Shown: one piece after another, positions 20,101 through 29,319 of the stretch | Layout: each line of letters starts with the position of its first letter | Numbering within the stretch: the stretch's first letter is position 1 | NCBI GenBank assembly: GCA_018364455.1 | Contig: JAGZLW010000005.1 | Coordinates: forward strand, 1-64,000 | Source: Streptococcus mitis | Lineage (GTDB): Bacteria > Bacillota > Bacilli > Lactobacillales > Streptococcaceae | Length of the DNA: 64,000 bases | Reading direction: 5' to 3' | Translations under genes and position numbers: made by a program | The notes under the pieces: generated by a model | Database searches by the model: none | What the model was told of the DNA's origin: nothing | Seen by the model: only the letters and a program-made list of their open reading frames with translations

Positions 20101-23100
20101 AGTAGTTTTACTGGTAGAATAACGAATACTTATGATACAAGAGCTACTTATCAAATAGGTGGTTTAGTAGGAAAACTTTCAGGAGTTAGTGCTTTGATTG
20201 ATAGATCAATTTCATCTATCGATATGGCGACAAATGCTAATACAGGAGACCAGGTTGTTGGTGGTATAGCAGGTGTTGTTGATAAAAAAGCGACAATTAG
20301 TAATAGTTATGTTGAAGGAAATCTTAATAATGTAAAACATTTTGGTTATGTTGGAGGAGTTGCAGGGTATCTTTGGGATAGAGAATCATCAGATGAAAGA
20401 AACTCAGGTCAACTTACAAATGTATTAAGTGACGTTAATGTTACGAACGGTAATGCTATTGCTGGTTATGATTTTAAAGGAATAAGAGCAACTAACACTT
20501 ATAGTAATAAAAATAATAAGGTAGTCAATGTAGTACAAGTAGATGATGAAGTACTAAGTAGAGATTCAGAAATGCAAAGAGGAACTGTATTAGAAAATAA
20601 TAAAGTTCTGGAGAAAAAAGCTGAACTTGTTCATAAAAATGATATTAAAACAGAAGACTTTAACTTCTCTTCTAAATATAAAACGGATTATAGAAATTTA
20701 AAAGATGCTGATATTTCTAGGTTGAAAGTATATAAAAATATTGAGAAACTATTACCTTTCTATAATAGAGAGACAATTGTTAAATATGGTAATTTAGTGG
20801 ACACTAATAATGATTTATTTACTAAAGAGCTTGTGTCTGTAGTTCCGATGCATGAGAAAGAAGTAATTTCTGATATTAATAAACATAAAGCTAGTATTAA
20901 TAAGCTGTTACTTCATTATTCAGATAATACTTCTCAAACATTAAATATAAAATATCTACAAGATTTCTCTAAAGTAGCAGAATATGAAATAGCTAATACA
21001 AAATTAATATACACACCTAATACGCTGTTGCATAATTATGATAATATTGTAAACGCTGTTTTAAATGACCTGAAATCTGTTCAATATAGTTCAGCTGGAG
21101 TTAGAAATGTCTTAGATATTTCTAATGACATAAAATTAACTGAATTATATCTAGATGAACAATTCGACAAAACAAAAGCAAACATTGAAGATAGTTTATC
21201 AAAACTTCTTTCTGCTGATGCGGCAATAGCTGAAAATAGTAATTCAATAATTGATAATTATGTAATAGAAAAAATTAAGAATAATAAAGAAGCGTTACTT
21301 CTAGGTTTAACTTATCTAGAACGTTGGTATAATTTTAAATATGATAATGCGAGTGCTAAAGATTTAGTATTATATCATTTAGATTTCTTCGGTAAGTCTA
21401 ATAGTTCTGCATTAGATAATGTTATTGAATTAGGTAAGTCTGGCTTTAATAATTTATTAGCGAAAAATAATGTAATTACTTATAATGTATTATTAGCGAA
21501 AAATTATGGAACTGAAAGTTTATTTAAAGCATTAGAAGGTTATAGAAAAGTATTTCTACCAACTACTTCTAATAACGACTGGTTTAAAAAACAATCTAAA
21601 GCTTATATAGTTGAAGAAAAATCTACTATTCCTGAAGTAAGTTCTAAGCAGTCAGAACAAGGAACAGAACACTCTATAGGTGTTTATGATAGATTAACTA
21701 GTCCATCATGGAAATATCAAAGTATGGTCTTACCGTTATTAACTTTACCAGAAGAAAAAATGATATTTATGATCGCCAATATTTCAACTATAGGATTTGG
21801 TGCTTATGATAGATATAGAAGTCCTGAACATCCTAAGGGAGAGAAATTAAATAAATTTGTAGAAGATAATGCAAAAGAAGCGGCTAAACGATTTAGAGAT
21901 CATTATGATTATTGGTATAAAATTCTAGATAAAGAAAATAAAGAAAAATTATTTAGAAGTGTCCCAGTCTATGATGCATTTAGATTTGGAAATGATAAAG
22001 ATAATAAGTTACAAGAAGCTAATTTTGAAACTAATCATCCAGCTATTAAAAACTTCTTTGGCCCTGCTGGAAATAATGTTGTTCACAATGCTAATGGTGC
22101 ATATGCAACGGGTGACGCATTCTACTACATGGCTTATCGTATGTTAGATAAATCTGGTGCGGTAACATATACTCATGAAATGACACATAACTCTGATAGG
22201 GAAATTTATCTTGGTGGCTATGGTCGAAGAAGTGGCTTGGGACCAGAGTTCTTTGCTAAAGGCTTATTACAAGCACCAGACCATCCAGATGATGCGACCA
22301 TTACCATTAACTCAATCTTGAAACATTCAAAATCTGATAGTACAGAAGGACAACGATTACAAATACTTGATCCAACTACGAGATTTAAAAACTCTGATGA
22401 TTTGAAGCAATATGTCCACAATATGTTTGATGTCGTTTATATGTTGGAATATCTTGAAGGACAATCAATCGTTAAGAAACTGAATGTTTATCAGAAAATG
22501 GAAGCTCTCAGAAAAATTGAGAATAAGTATGTGAAAGATCCAGCAGATGGAAATGAGGTTTACGCCACTAACGTAGTCAAAACATTGACAGAAGAAGAGG
22601 CCCAACAATTGACTAACTTTGATAGTTTGATTGACCATAATATCTTATCAGCTCGTGAGTACAAGTCTAAAGAATATGAAAGAAATGGCTACTTCACTAT
22701 TAAATTATTTGCGCCGATTTATGCAGCATTAAGTAGTGATATAGGAACACCTGGCGACTTGATGGGCCGTCGTATGGCTTATGAACTCTTGGCTGCTAAA
22801 GGCTTTAAAGATGGTATGGTACCATATATTTCAAATCAATATGAAGACCTTGCTAAACAAAATGGTAAAAAAATAACTATTTATGGTAAAGAACGAGGAT
22901 TGGTGACAGATAAACTTGTTTTAGAAAAGCTATTTGATGGTAAGTATCTATCTTGGGCAGCCTTTAAAAAAGCTATGTATCAAGAGCGCATTGCTCAGTT
23001 TAATCATTTAACTAAAGTTACTTTTAAAGATCCGACGCAATCATGGATGAGTAATGCCACCAAGACCATTCAAAGAGTAAATGATTTACAACAACTAATG

Positions 23101-23265
23101 GATGAAGCTGTTCTACAGGATGCAGAAGAACGTAATTATTATTATTGGAATAACTATAATCCAGAAACAGATAGTGCAGTTCATAAGTTGAAGAGAGCAA
23201 TCTTTAAAGCTTATCTTGACCAAACTGATGATTTTAGAAGTTCAATTTTTGAAAATAAAAAATAG
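17119..23265 (+). CDS. iga: M26 zinc metalloprotease, IgA1-protease type (ZmpA)
   Basis: A 2048-residue surface protease. A YSIRK-type signal (ERFSFRKLSVGLVSA) is followed by LPNTG at 96-100, then a hydrophobic helix and KKKVKNK. This unusual N-terminal sortase site is typical of streptococcal Zmp proteins. A second hydrophobic segment lies at about 133-152. A G5-like domain spans about 312-390, then come Pro/Glu-rich tandem repeats at about 418-722. The M26 N-terminal region has GLUG-like repeats (GGLVSQVTNSTISNSSF). The catalytic HEMTH is at 1686-1690, with the third zinc ligand Glu about 20 residues later (GLGPEF). The family includes the protease that cuts human IgA1 in its hinge; actual substrate specificity is not provable here. 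Codons from about 19400 to 22150 are much more A/T-rich than the rest. Confidence 0.88.
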   Translation: MEKYYGEKQERFSFRKLSVGLVSATISSLFFMSVLANSSVDAQETTGVHYKYVTESELSSDEKMQLVYDIPTYMENDDETYYLVYKLNSQNQLAELPNTGSKNEMQALVAGTSLAALGILIFAVSKKKVKNKTVLHLVLVAGIGNGVLVSAHALENNLLLNYNTDYELTSGEKLPLPKDISGYTYIGYIKEGKTTSDFEVSNQEKSAATPTKQQKVDYNVTPNFVENPSKAQTIQEEKPVSSTEPTEVQVVEKPLSTELTNPTKEEKQSSDSQVQLAEHKNLETKKDEKVSPKEKTGVNTLNPQDEVLSGQLNKPELLYRDETIETKIDFQEEVQENPDLAEGTVRVKQEGKLGKKVEVVRIFSVNKEEVSREIISTSTTAPVLRIVEKGTKKAQVMKEQPKTGAEHGEVQSGAIVEPVVQPALPEAVVTDKGEPAIQPELPEAIVSDKGEPEVQPALPEAVVTDKGVPEVQPALPEAVVTDKGEPEVQPESPDTVVSDKGEPEQVAPLPEYKGPQAGAIVEPEQVAPLPEYTGPQAGAVVEPAIQPELPEAVVTDKGEPEVQPALPEAVVTEKGEPAVQPELPEAVVTDKGETEVQPESPDTVVSDKGEPEQIAPLPEYTGVQAGAIVEPEKVEAPKEYTGVQAGAIVEPEQIAPLPEYTGPQAGAIVEPETVEAQKEYTGVQAGAIVEPEQVAPLPEYTGVQAGAIVEPEKVEAPKEYTGKIEQASAEETKHENEASPTNGEAERPKDKIKEEKQVDKKLELRNVSNVELYTVENNKYRHVTSLASVPTTPTDYFMKVKSENFKDVMLPVKSIESVRKDNQDVYKIVGQANDLIQYENNSTLENYTYYLPKTVSSENGVYTSFKNLVDAMNSNPHGTFRLGATIDAREVDLPDGKESYINHEFSGTLIGSNNDKNYAIYNLKKPLFNVLNHANIRDLSIKEVNVSSKEDAATIAKEANNGTTITNVHSSGVIAGERSMGGLVSQVTNSTISNSSFTGRITNTYDTRATYQIGGLVGKLSGVSALIDRSISSIDMATNANTGDQVVGGIAGVVDKKATISNSYVEGNLNNVKHFGYVGGVAGYLWDRESSDERNSGQLTNVLSDVNVTNGNAIAGYDFKGIRATNTYSNKNNKVVNVVQVDDEVLSRDSEMQRGTVLENNKVLEKKAELVHKNDIKTEDFNFSSKYKTDYRNLKDADISRLKVYKNIEKLLPFYNRETIVKYGNLVDTNNDLFTKELVSVVPMHEKEVISDINKHKASINKLLLHYSDNTSQTLNIKYLQDFSKVAEYEIANTKLIYTPNTLLHNYDNIVNAVLNDLKSVQYSSAGVRNVLDISNDIKLTELYLDEQFDKTKANIEDSLSKLLSADAAIAENSNSIIDNYVIEKIKNNKEALLLGLTYLERWYNFKYDNASAKDLVLYHLDFFGKSNSSALDNVIELGKSGFNNLLAKNNVITYNVLLAKNYGTESLFKALEGYRKVFLPTTSNNDWFKKQSKAYIVEEKSTIPEVSSKQSEQGTEHSIGVYDRLTSPSWKYQSMVLPLLTLPEEKMIFMIANISTIGFGAYDRYRSPEHPKGEKLNKFVEDNAKEAAKRFRDHYDYWYKILDKENKEKLFRSVPVYDAFRFGNDKDNKLQEANFETNHPAIKNFFGPAGNNVVHNANGAYATGDAFYYMAYRMLDKSGAVTYTHEMTHNSDREIYLGGYGRRSGLGPEFFAKGLLQAPDHPDDATITINSILKHSKSDSTEGQRLQILDPTTRFKNSDDLKQYVHNMFDVVYMLEYLEGQSIVKKLNVYQKMEALRKIENKYVKDPADGNEVYATNVVKTLTEEEAQQLTNFDSLIDHNILSAREYKSKEYERNGYFTIKLFAPIYAALSSDIGTPGDLMGRRMAYELLAAKGFKDGMVPYISNQYEDLAKQNGKKITIYGKERGLVTDKLVLEKLFDGKYLSWAAFKKAMYQERIAQFNHLTKVTFKDPTQSWMSNATKTIQRVNDLQQLMDEAVLQDAEERNYYYWNNYNPETDSAVHKLKRAIFKAYLDQTDDFRSSIFENKK
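18373..19284 (+). repeat. Two interleaved protein-coding tandem repeat families in iga
   Basis: Nine 51-bp units encode variants of EVQPALPEAVVTDKGEP, arranged as a block of five and a block of four. Seven full 60-bp units and one partial encode variants of EQVAPLPEYTGPQAGAIVEP. The first family is the same as the one in the downstream paralogue at 24201-24863. These repeats create long antisense open frames that are not genes. Confidence 0.9.
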
Positions 23266-23306
23266 TGTTTACTGTTAGGAAATAAAATTAAAGAAGGTGA
23301 TTACGC

Positions 23307-26300
23307 TTGTCATTATTTAAAAAAGAACGATTTTCGATCCGAAAAATCTGTGGGATTGTTGGTTCGGTGTTACTCGGAAGTGTCTTGGTTGCACCGTCAG
23401 TAATTCATGCTTCTACCTATCATTATGTTGAAAAAAGCGCTCTTACAAAGGAAGAACAAAGTAAGATTCAGGCAGGAATTCCTACTGATAATGAAGCAAG
23501 TTATGCTCTTATTTATCAGCAGGAAACTCTTCCTGCAACAAGTTCATCGACTTCTGTGCTTACAGCTTTAGGTCTATTAGCTATTGGGAGTTTAGTTCTT
23601 TTAGTTCATAAAAAGAAAAAAGTTGCTAGTCTGTTCTTAGTTACTACTATCGGACTGATTAGTCTTTCTAGTATGCAAGCTCTCGATATAAGCAATCCTT
23701 TGAAAGCTCCAAGTAATGAAGGAGTAGTTCAAATTGCTGGATATCGTTATATTGGATACTTACCCCTTAATGATATTGCAATTTCAGAAATTCAACATAA
23801 GAATGAGGGGACAAAAAATGTTCCAGTATCTGAAATTCAAAGTATCCCTAATGAAGCGCCTAAAGCTGAGAAACCTAAATACACTGAGCCTGTAAGTACA
23901 GTCCCAGACGAGGCGCCTAAAGTAGAAAAAACTGACTATACGCAACCAATAGGTGCAAACCTTGTAGAGCCAGAAGTTCATGAAAAACCAGCATACACTG
24001 AGCCTGTAAGTACAGTCCCAGACGAGGCGCCTAAAGTAGAAAAACCTGACTATACGCAACCAATAGGTGCAAACCTTGTAGAATCAGTAGTTCATGAAAA
24101 ACCAGAGTACACTGAACCTGTAGGTACTGTTCCAGACGAGGCTCCTAAAGCAGAGAAGCCTGAATATAGACAACCAATAGGTACAAAACTTGTAGAGCCA
24201 GCAGTTCAACCGGCATTACCGGAAGCTGTTGTGACGGACAAAGGGGAACCAGAAGTTCAACCGGCATTACCAGAAGCTGTTGTGACCGACAAAGGGGAAC
24301 CAGAAGTTCAACCGGCATTACCAGAAGCTGTTGTGACTGACAAAGGGGAACCAGAAGTTCAACCAGCCTTACCAGAAGCTGTTGTAACTGAAAAAGGGGA
24401 ACCAGAAGTTCAGCCAGCGTTACCAGAAGCTGTTGTAACTGATAAAGGGGAACCAGAAGTTCAACCAGCGTTGCCAGAAGCTGTTGTAACTGAAAAAGGG
24501 GAACCAGAAGTTCAGCCAGCATTACCGGAAGCTGTTGTAACTGACAAAGGGGAACCAGAAGTTCAGCCAGCCTTACCCGAAGCTGTTGTGACTGACAAAG
24601 GGGAACCAGAAGTTCAACCAGCGTTACCAGAAGCTGTTGTGACTGACAAAGGGGAACCAGAAGTTCAACCAGCGTTACCCGAAGCTGTTGTGACTGACAA
24701 AGGGGAACCAGAAGTTCAACCAGCGTTACCAGAAGCAGTAGTCACAGAAAAGGGAGAACCAGAAGTTCAACCAGCCTTACCCGAAGCAGTAGTCACAGAA
24801 AAGGGAGAACCAGAAGTTCAACCAGCCTTACCAGAAGCTGTTGTAACTGACAAAGGCGAACCTGAAGTTCAAGCTGAGTTGCCAGAATATACGTCAAAAG
24901 TTGCTCCAACTTTGACTTTAGATAAGGTTACAGAAGATGCGATGGATCGTTCAGCTAAATTGGATTACACTCTTGAAAATACAGGTAATGCTGAAATCAA
25001 GAGCATTATAGCTGAGATTAAAGATGGGAATACTGTTGTTAAGCGAGTTGATTTATCTAAAGAAAAATTGACAGACGCTATTCAAGGTTTGGATTTATTC
25101 AAAGATTATAAAATTGCAACAACAATGACTTACAACCGTGGTGAAGGTGATGAAACATCTAAATTAGATGAAAAACCTTTACGTTTAGAGTTGAAAAAAG
25201 TTGAAATTAAAAATATCGCATCTACTAATTTAGTGAAGGTAAATGATGATGGTACTGAAACACCTAGTGATTTCATGAGCGAAAAACCTTCTGATGAAGA
25301 TGTGAAGAAAATGTACTTAAAAATCACTAGTCGTGATAATAAAGTAACACGTTTAGCAGTTGATAAAATTGAGGAAGTAACTGAAGAAGGTCAAAAACTT
25401 TATAAAATTACGGCTGAAGCTCAAGATTTGATTCAACACATTGATCCATCTAAGGCGCGCAATAAGTATGTTTATTATATAGAAAAACCCCATCCTAAAG
25501 AAGATAATGTCTACTATAACTTTAAAGATTTAGTAGAGGCTATGAATGTTAATAAAAATGGTACATTTAAAATCGGAGCAGATTTGAATGCAACGAATGT
25601 ACCAACACCTAACAAACAATATGTTCCAGGTACGTTTAAGGGACATCTATCAAGTGTTGATGGTAAACAATATACAATTCATAACATTGCCCGTCCCTTA
25701 TTTGACCGTGTTGAAAATGGTTCTGTGAAAAATATTAATTTAGGTAATGTGGATATCAATATGCCTTGGGCTGACGGAATAGCACCTGTTGCCAATATGG
25801 TGAAAAATGCAACTGTTGAAGATGTTAAGGTAACTGGTAGTGTAGTTGCTAATAACAATATTGCGGGTATCGTCAATAAAATCGATAGTGGTGGTCAGTT
25901 GACAAATGTAGCCTTCATCGGTAAACTCACGGGTGTTGGTGATAAAGGTCAATATATGGCTGGTATTGCCGGTGAGATTTGGAGAGGTAATGTTGCAAAA
26001 GCATATGTCGAGGCTGATATCGTTGCTAACAGAGCCCGTATAGGTGGTTTAGTTGCTAAAACAGATAATGGCAACGACTCTATGGGAATTGGTAAATACG
26101 GTTCAATTCGTAAATCAGTCACCAAAGGAACCATTAAGACTAAAGTTTTGTTTGAAACAGGTGGATTTATCAATAGCAATCTTCCTTTTGGTAAACTGGA
26201 AGATAATATTTCAATGATGAGAGTTGAAAATGGTGAAGAGTTCTTTGGTTCTTCAGATTTGGACTACGATGGTGGTTATTTCACAAATGGATGGTTAGAG

Positions 26301-29018
26301 CGTAACTTTGTTGTCAAAGGTGTCAGTTCAGGTAAGCATTCATACAAACGTTCTCGTGACAAAATTAAAGAAATTAGTCAAGATGAAGCTAATAAGAGAA
26401 TTGCAGCCTTTAATATTACTGCTGACAAATATGAAATCAACGAACCTGTGGTCAATCGCTTAAATCGTTTAACCAGAAGAGAAGATGAATATAAGTCAAC
26501 CCAAGACTATAAAGTAGATCGAGATCTGGCTTATCGTAACATTGAAAAACTTCAACCGTTCTACAACAAAGAGTGGATTGTCAACCAAGGTAACAAACTT
26601 GCAGAAGATTCAAACTTAGCTAAGAAAGAAGTCCTTTCTGTTACGGGAATGAAGGATGGTCAATTCGTGACCGATTTATCGGATATCGATAAAATAATGA
26701 TTCACTATGCAGATGGTACAAAAGAAGAAATGGGGGTCACACTCAAGGATTCTAAAGTCCAACAAGTGCGTGAATATAGCGTATCTGGTCTTGGTGATGT
26801 TGTCTATACACCGAATATGGTTGTTAAAAATCGAGACAAACTGATTGCAGATGTGAAAGAAAGACTTTCAAGTGTTGACTTAATTTCATCTGAAGTACGC
26901 GCGCTAATGGATAATCGTCAGAAAGCTGAAGAAAATACCAACACACGTAAAGATGGATATATTCGCAATCTATACTTAGAAGAAAGCTTTGCCGAAGTGA
27001 AGCAAAATCTAGATAAGTTAGTCAAAGCCTTGGTCGAAAATGAAGACCATCAATTGAATAGTGATGAAGCTGCGATAAACGCACTTCTCAAGAAAGTAGA
27101 AACCAATAAAGCTAAAATCATGATGGCTCTGACTTATCTCAATCGTTACTATGATATCAAATACGGTGACATGAGTATAAAAAACATCATGATGTTCAAA
27201 CCTGATTTTTATGGTAAGACACCAAGTGTTATTGACAGACTCATCAACATCGGTTCAAGTGAAAAGAACTTGAAAGGGGATCGGACTCAGGATGCTTACC
27301 GTGAAATCATCGCAGGTAATACTGGTAAAGGTAATTTGCGTAACTTCTTAGAATACAACATGCGTTTGTTTACAGAGGATAAAGACATTAATGATTGGTT
27401 TATCCACTCAGCTAAGAATGTTTATGTTTCAGAACCTAAAACTACAAATCCTGACTTTATTAATAAACGTCACCGTGTATTCGATGGTTTAGATAATGGT
27501 GTTCATGGACGTATGATTCTACCACTTCTAACGCTCAAAGACGCTCATATGTTCTTAATTTCAACCTATAATACAATGGCTTATAGTTCATTTGAGAAAT
27601 ATGGAAAACATACAGAAGAAACTCGTAATGAGTTCAAAACTAAGATTGATGAAGTTGCACATGCTCAACAAACTTATTTAGATTTCTGGTCACGTTTATC
27701 ATTATCTAATGTTCGTGATAGACTTCTTAAGAGTCAAAATATGGTACCGACACCAGTTTGGGATAACCAAAACTACCATGGAGTCGACGGTGCCAACAGC
27801 ATGGGGTACGGAAAGAACGGGGCAATTATCAGACCTATTAGAGAATTGTATGGTCCAACTGGCAAATTCCACGCAACAAATGGAGCCATGGGAGCGATGG
27901 CAAGTATTTACGATAGTGCAAACAATAATGACCAAGTTTACTTTATGGTAACCGATTTAATATCACAATTTGGTATTTCAGCATTTACACATGAAACAAC
28001 ACACGTCAATGACCGAATGCTCTATTACGGAGGATACAGTCAACGTGTTGGTACAAATGCAGAAGCCTATGCACAAGGTATGCTGCAAACACCTGACAGC
28101 TCAACGACTAATGGTGAATACGGCGCACTTGGAATTAATATGGCTTACCATCGTCCAAATGATGGTAACCAATGGTACAACCCAGATCCTGACAAATTAA
28201 AGACACGTGATGACATTGACCGCTACATGAGAAACTACAATGAAGCTATGATGCTGCTTGATCATGTAGAAGCTGATGCTGTACTTCCTAAAATTAAGGG
28301 AGACAATAGTAAGTGGTTCAAGAAGATTGACAAAGAAATGCGCTCTAAGATTCAGTACAATGATCTTTTAGGTCCAAACCAATGGGATAGTGTCCGTGAT
28401 TTGAAAGGTGAAGAAAAGGTAATGACTTTATCTAGCGTCAATGATTTAGTGGATAATAACTTCATGACAAAACATGGAAATCCAGGCAATGGACGTTATC
28501 GCCCTGAAGATTATGCTATCAACTCAGCATATGTAAACGTCAATATGATGGCTGGTATCTATGGTGGTAATACTAGTCTTGGAGCTCCTGGTTCATTATC
28601 ATTCAAACACAATGCCTTCCGCATGTGGGGTTATTATGGATATGACAAAGGTTTCACTAGTTATGTATCTAACAAATACAAAGATGCAGCTATTAAAGAG
28701 AATAAAGGTTTGCTAGGCGATGACTTTATTATTAAGAAAGTATCTGGAGACAAGTTCAAGACACTTGAAGAGTGGAAGAGACATTGGTACGAGGAGGTTC
28801 TTGCTAAAGCTAAGAAAGGCTTTGAAGGTATCGATATTGATGGCGTCCATATCAGTAACTATGATGAATTAAGGCCTTTATTTGATAAAGCGGTCGAAGA
28901 AGATTTGAAAAAAACAGATGACTTCTCTCATACTGTAGCTCTTAAATCTAAGGTATTCAAAGCCCTTCTTAAAAATACAGACGGTTTCTTTAACCAACTG
29001 TTTAAAAAAGACATTTAA
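23307..29018 (+). CDS. M26 zinc metalloprotease, ZmpB/ZmpD-like
   Basis: A 1903-residue paralogue of the preceding protease, starting 41 bases after it. The start is a TTG preceded by AAGAAGGTGAT; it gives SLFKKERFSIRKICGIVGSV, a YSIRK-type signal. A Zmp-like N-terminal anchor follows, but the sortase site reads LPATS at about 75-79 instead of LPxTG, before a hydrophobic helix and HKKKK. Next are about three 38-residue repeats (YTEPVSTVPDEAPKVEK type), thirteen 17-residue repeats, a ZmpB-like linker (LDYTLENTGNAEIKSI) and the M26 domain with HETTH near 1562 and NDRMLYYGGYSQR after it. ZmpB-type proteases promote inflammation, and zmpD is known beside iga in some pneumococci, so ZmpD is the likeliest label, but I cannot separate B from D here. 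Confidence 0.87.
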   Translation: MSLFKKERFSIRKICGIVGSVLLGSVLVAPSVIHASTYHYVEKSALTKEEQSKIQAGIPTDNEASYALIYQQETLPATSSSTSVLTALGLLAIGSLVLLVHKKKKVASLFLVTTIGLISLSSMQALDISNPLKAPSNEGVVQIAGYRYIGYLPLNDIAISEIQHKNEGTKNVPVSEIQSIPNEAPKAEKPKYTEPVSTVPDEAPKVEKTDYTQPIGANLVEPEVHEKPAYTEPVSTVPDEAPKVEKPDYTQPIGANLVESVVHEKPEYTEPVGTVPDEAPKAEKPEYRQPIGTKLVEPAVQPALPEAVVTDKGEPEVQPALPEAVVTDKGEPEVQPALPEAVVTDKGEPEVQPALPEAVVTEKGEPEVQPALPEAVVTDKGEPEVQPALPEAVVTEKGEPEVQPALPEAVVTDKGEPEVQPALPEAVVTDKGEPEVQPALPEAVVTDKGEPEVQPALPEAVVTDKGEPEVQPALPEAVVTEKGEPEVQPALPEAVVTEKGEPEVQPALPEAVVTDKGEPEVQAELPEYTSKVAPTLTLDKVTEDAMDRSAKLDYTLENTGNAEIKSIIAEIKDGNTVVKRVDLSKEKLTDAIQGLDLFKDYKIATTMTYNRGEGDETSKLDEKPLRLELKKVEIKNIASTNLVKVNDDGTETPSDFMSEKPSDEDVKKMYLKITSRDNKVTRLAVDKIEEVTEEGQKLYKITAEAQDLIQHIDPSKARNKYVYYIEKPHPKEDNVYYNFKDLVEAMNVNKNGTFKIGADLNATNVPTPNKQYVPGTFKGHLSSVDGKQYTIHNIARPLFDRVENGSVKNINLGNVDINMPWADGIAPVANMVKNATVEDVKVTGSVVANNNIAGIVNKIDSGGQLTNVAFIGKLTGVGDKGQYMAGIAGEIWRGNVAKAYVEADIVANRARIGGLVAKTDNGNDSMGIGKYGSIRKSVTKGTIKTKVLFETGGFINSNLPFGKLEDNISMMRVENGEEFFGSSDLDYDGGYFTNGWLERNFVVKGVSSGKHSYKRSRDKIKEISQDEANKRIAAFNITADKYEINEPVVNRLNRLTRREDEYKSTQDYKVDRDLAYRNIEKLQPFYNKEWIVNQGNKLAEDSNLAKKEVLSVTGMKDGQFVTDLSDIDKIMIHYADGTKEEMGVTLKDSKVQQVREYSVSGLGDVVYTPNMVVKNRDKLIADVKERLSSVDLISSEVRALMDNRQKAEENTNTRKDGYIRNLYLEESFAEVKQNLDKLVKALVENEDHQLNSDEAAINALLKKVETNKAKIMMALTYLNRYYDIKYGDMSIKNIMMFKPDFYGKTPSVIDRLINIGSSEKNLKGDRTQDAYREIIAGNTGKGNLRNFLEYNMRLFTEDKDINDWFIHSAKNVYVSEPKTTNPDFINKRHRVFDGLDNGVHGRMILPLLTLKDAHMFLISTYNTMAYSSFEKYGKHTEETRNEFKTKIDEVAHAQQTYLDFWSRLSLSNVRDRLLKSQNMVPTPVWDNQNYHGVDGANSMGYGKNGAIIRPIRELYGPTGKFHATNGAMGAMASIYDSANNNDQVYFMVTDLISQFGISAFTHETTHVNDRMLYYGGYSQRVGTNAEAYAQGMLQTPDSSTTNGEYGALGINMAYHRPNDGNQWYNPDPDKLKTRDDIDRYMRNYNEAMMLLDHVEADAVLPKIKGDNSKWFKKIDKEMRSKIQYNDLLGPNQWDSVRDLKGEEKVMTLSSVNDLVDNNFMTKHGNPGNGRYRPEDYAINSAYVNVNMMAGIYGGNTSLGAPGSLSFKHNAFRMWGYYGYDKGFTSYVSNKYKDAAIKENKGLLGDDFIIKKVSGDKFKTLEEWKRHWYEEVLAKAKKGFEGIDIDGVHISNYDELRPLFDKAVEEDLKKTDDFSHTVALKSKVFKALLKNTDGFFNQLFKKDI
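23880..24200 (+). repeat. About 114-bp tandem repeats in the second zmp gene
   Basis: Three copies, the last incomplete and more diverged, encode a 38-residue unit running from YTEPVSTVPDEAPK to QPIGANLVEP and HEKP. They sit directly before the 51-bp repeat tract. Boundaries are approximate. Confidence 0.8.
24201..24863 (+). repeat. Thirteen 51-bp tandem repeats in the second zmp gene
   Basis: Thirteen uninterrupted 51-bp units encode EVQPALPEAVVT(D/E)KGEP; a degenerate fourteenth (EVQAELPEY) follows. The copies are almost identical in DNA, differing mainly at third positions and at the D/E codon, which implies recent expansion. The protein segment is probably an extended Pro-rich spacer that pushes the catalytic domain away from the wall. 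Confidence 0.93.
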
Positions 29019-29092
29019 ATGTTTAGAATATAAAGGGAACAGTTTTTTGCTCCCTCTGAAAAGTCATCATTTGATGGCTTTCAAAAAGCACC

Positions 29093-29131
29093 TCAAAAAA
29101 GGTATTGCCAAGTTGCAATACCTTTTTTTGA
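29093..29131 (+). terminator. Terminator after the zmp pair
   Basis: AAAAAA then GGTATTGC (29101-29108), loop CAAGTT, GCAATACC (29115-29122), then TTTTTTTG. A perfect 8-bp stem extended by A-U pairs on both sides, able to work in both directions. Confidence 0.85.
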
Positions 29132-29201
29132 GGCTCTTTTATCTTGTCCTTGTTTCAATTGACGATACCACATTATGTACTGTTTTGCTTCATTTTATTA
29201 T

Positions 29202-29242
29202 AAAAGGACTTAGTCCTGTGCAGTACAGAACTAAGTCCTTTC
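29202..29242 (-). terminator. Probable uraA terminator
   Basis: Inverted repeat AAAGGACTTAGT/ACTAAGTCCTTT with a 15-base loop; on the minus strand it is followed by TTATAATAAAA. It lies about 80 bases beyond the uraA stop. The U tract is imperfect. Confidence 0.5.
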
Positions 29243-29319
29243 AATAATTATTTGTGCAACTTTTTGGGGTTAGTAAAGAGAAACTCGTTTTTGTTCATTC
29301 TCTTTCTGTGTCAAGTCTC

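Noticed and set aside
24145..24522. Antisense open frame and CRISPR-like regular repeats in the second protease gene
   Set aside because: The 51-bp units are contiguous, without spacers, and encode a protein repeat in frame; not a CRISPR array.
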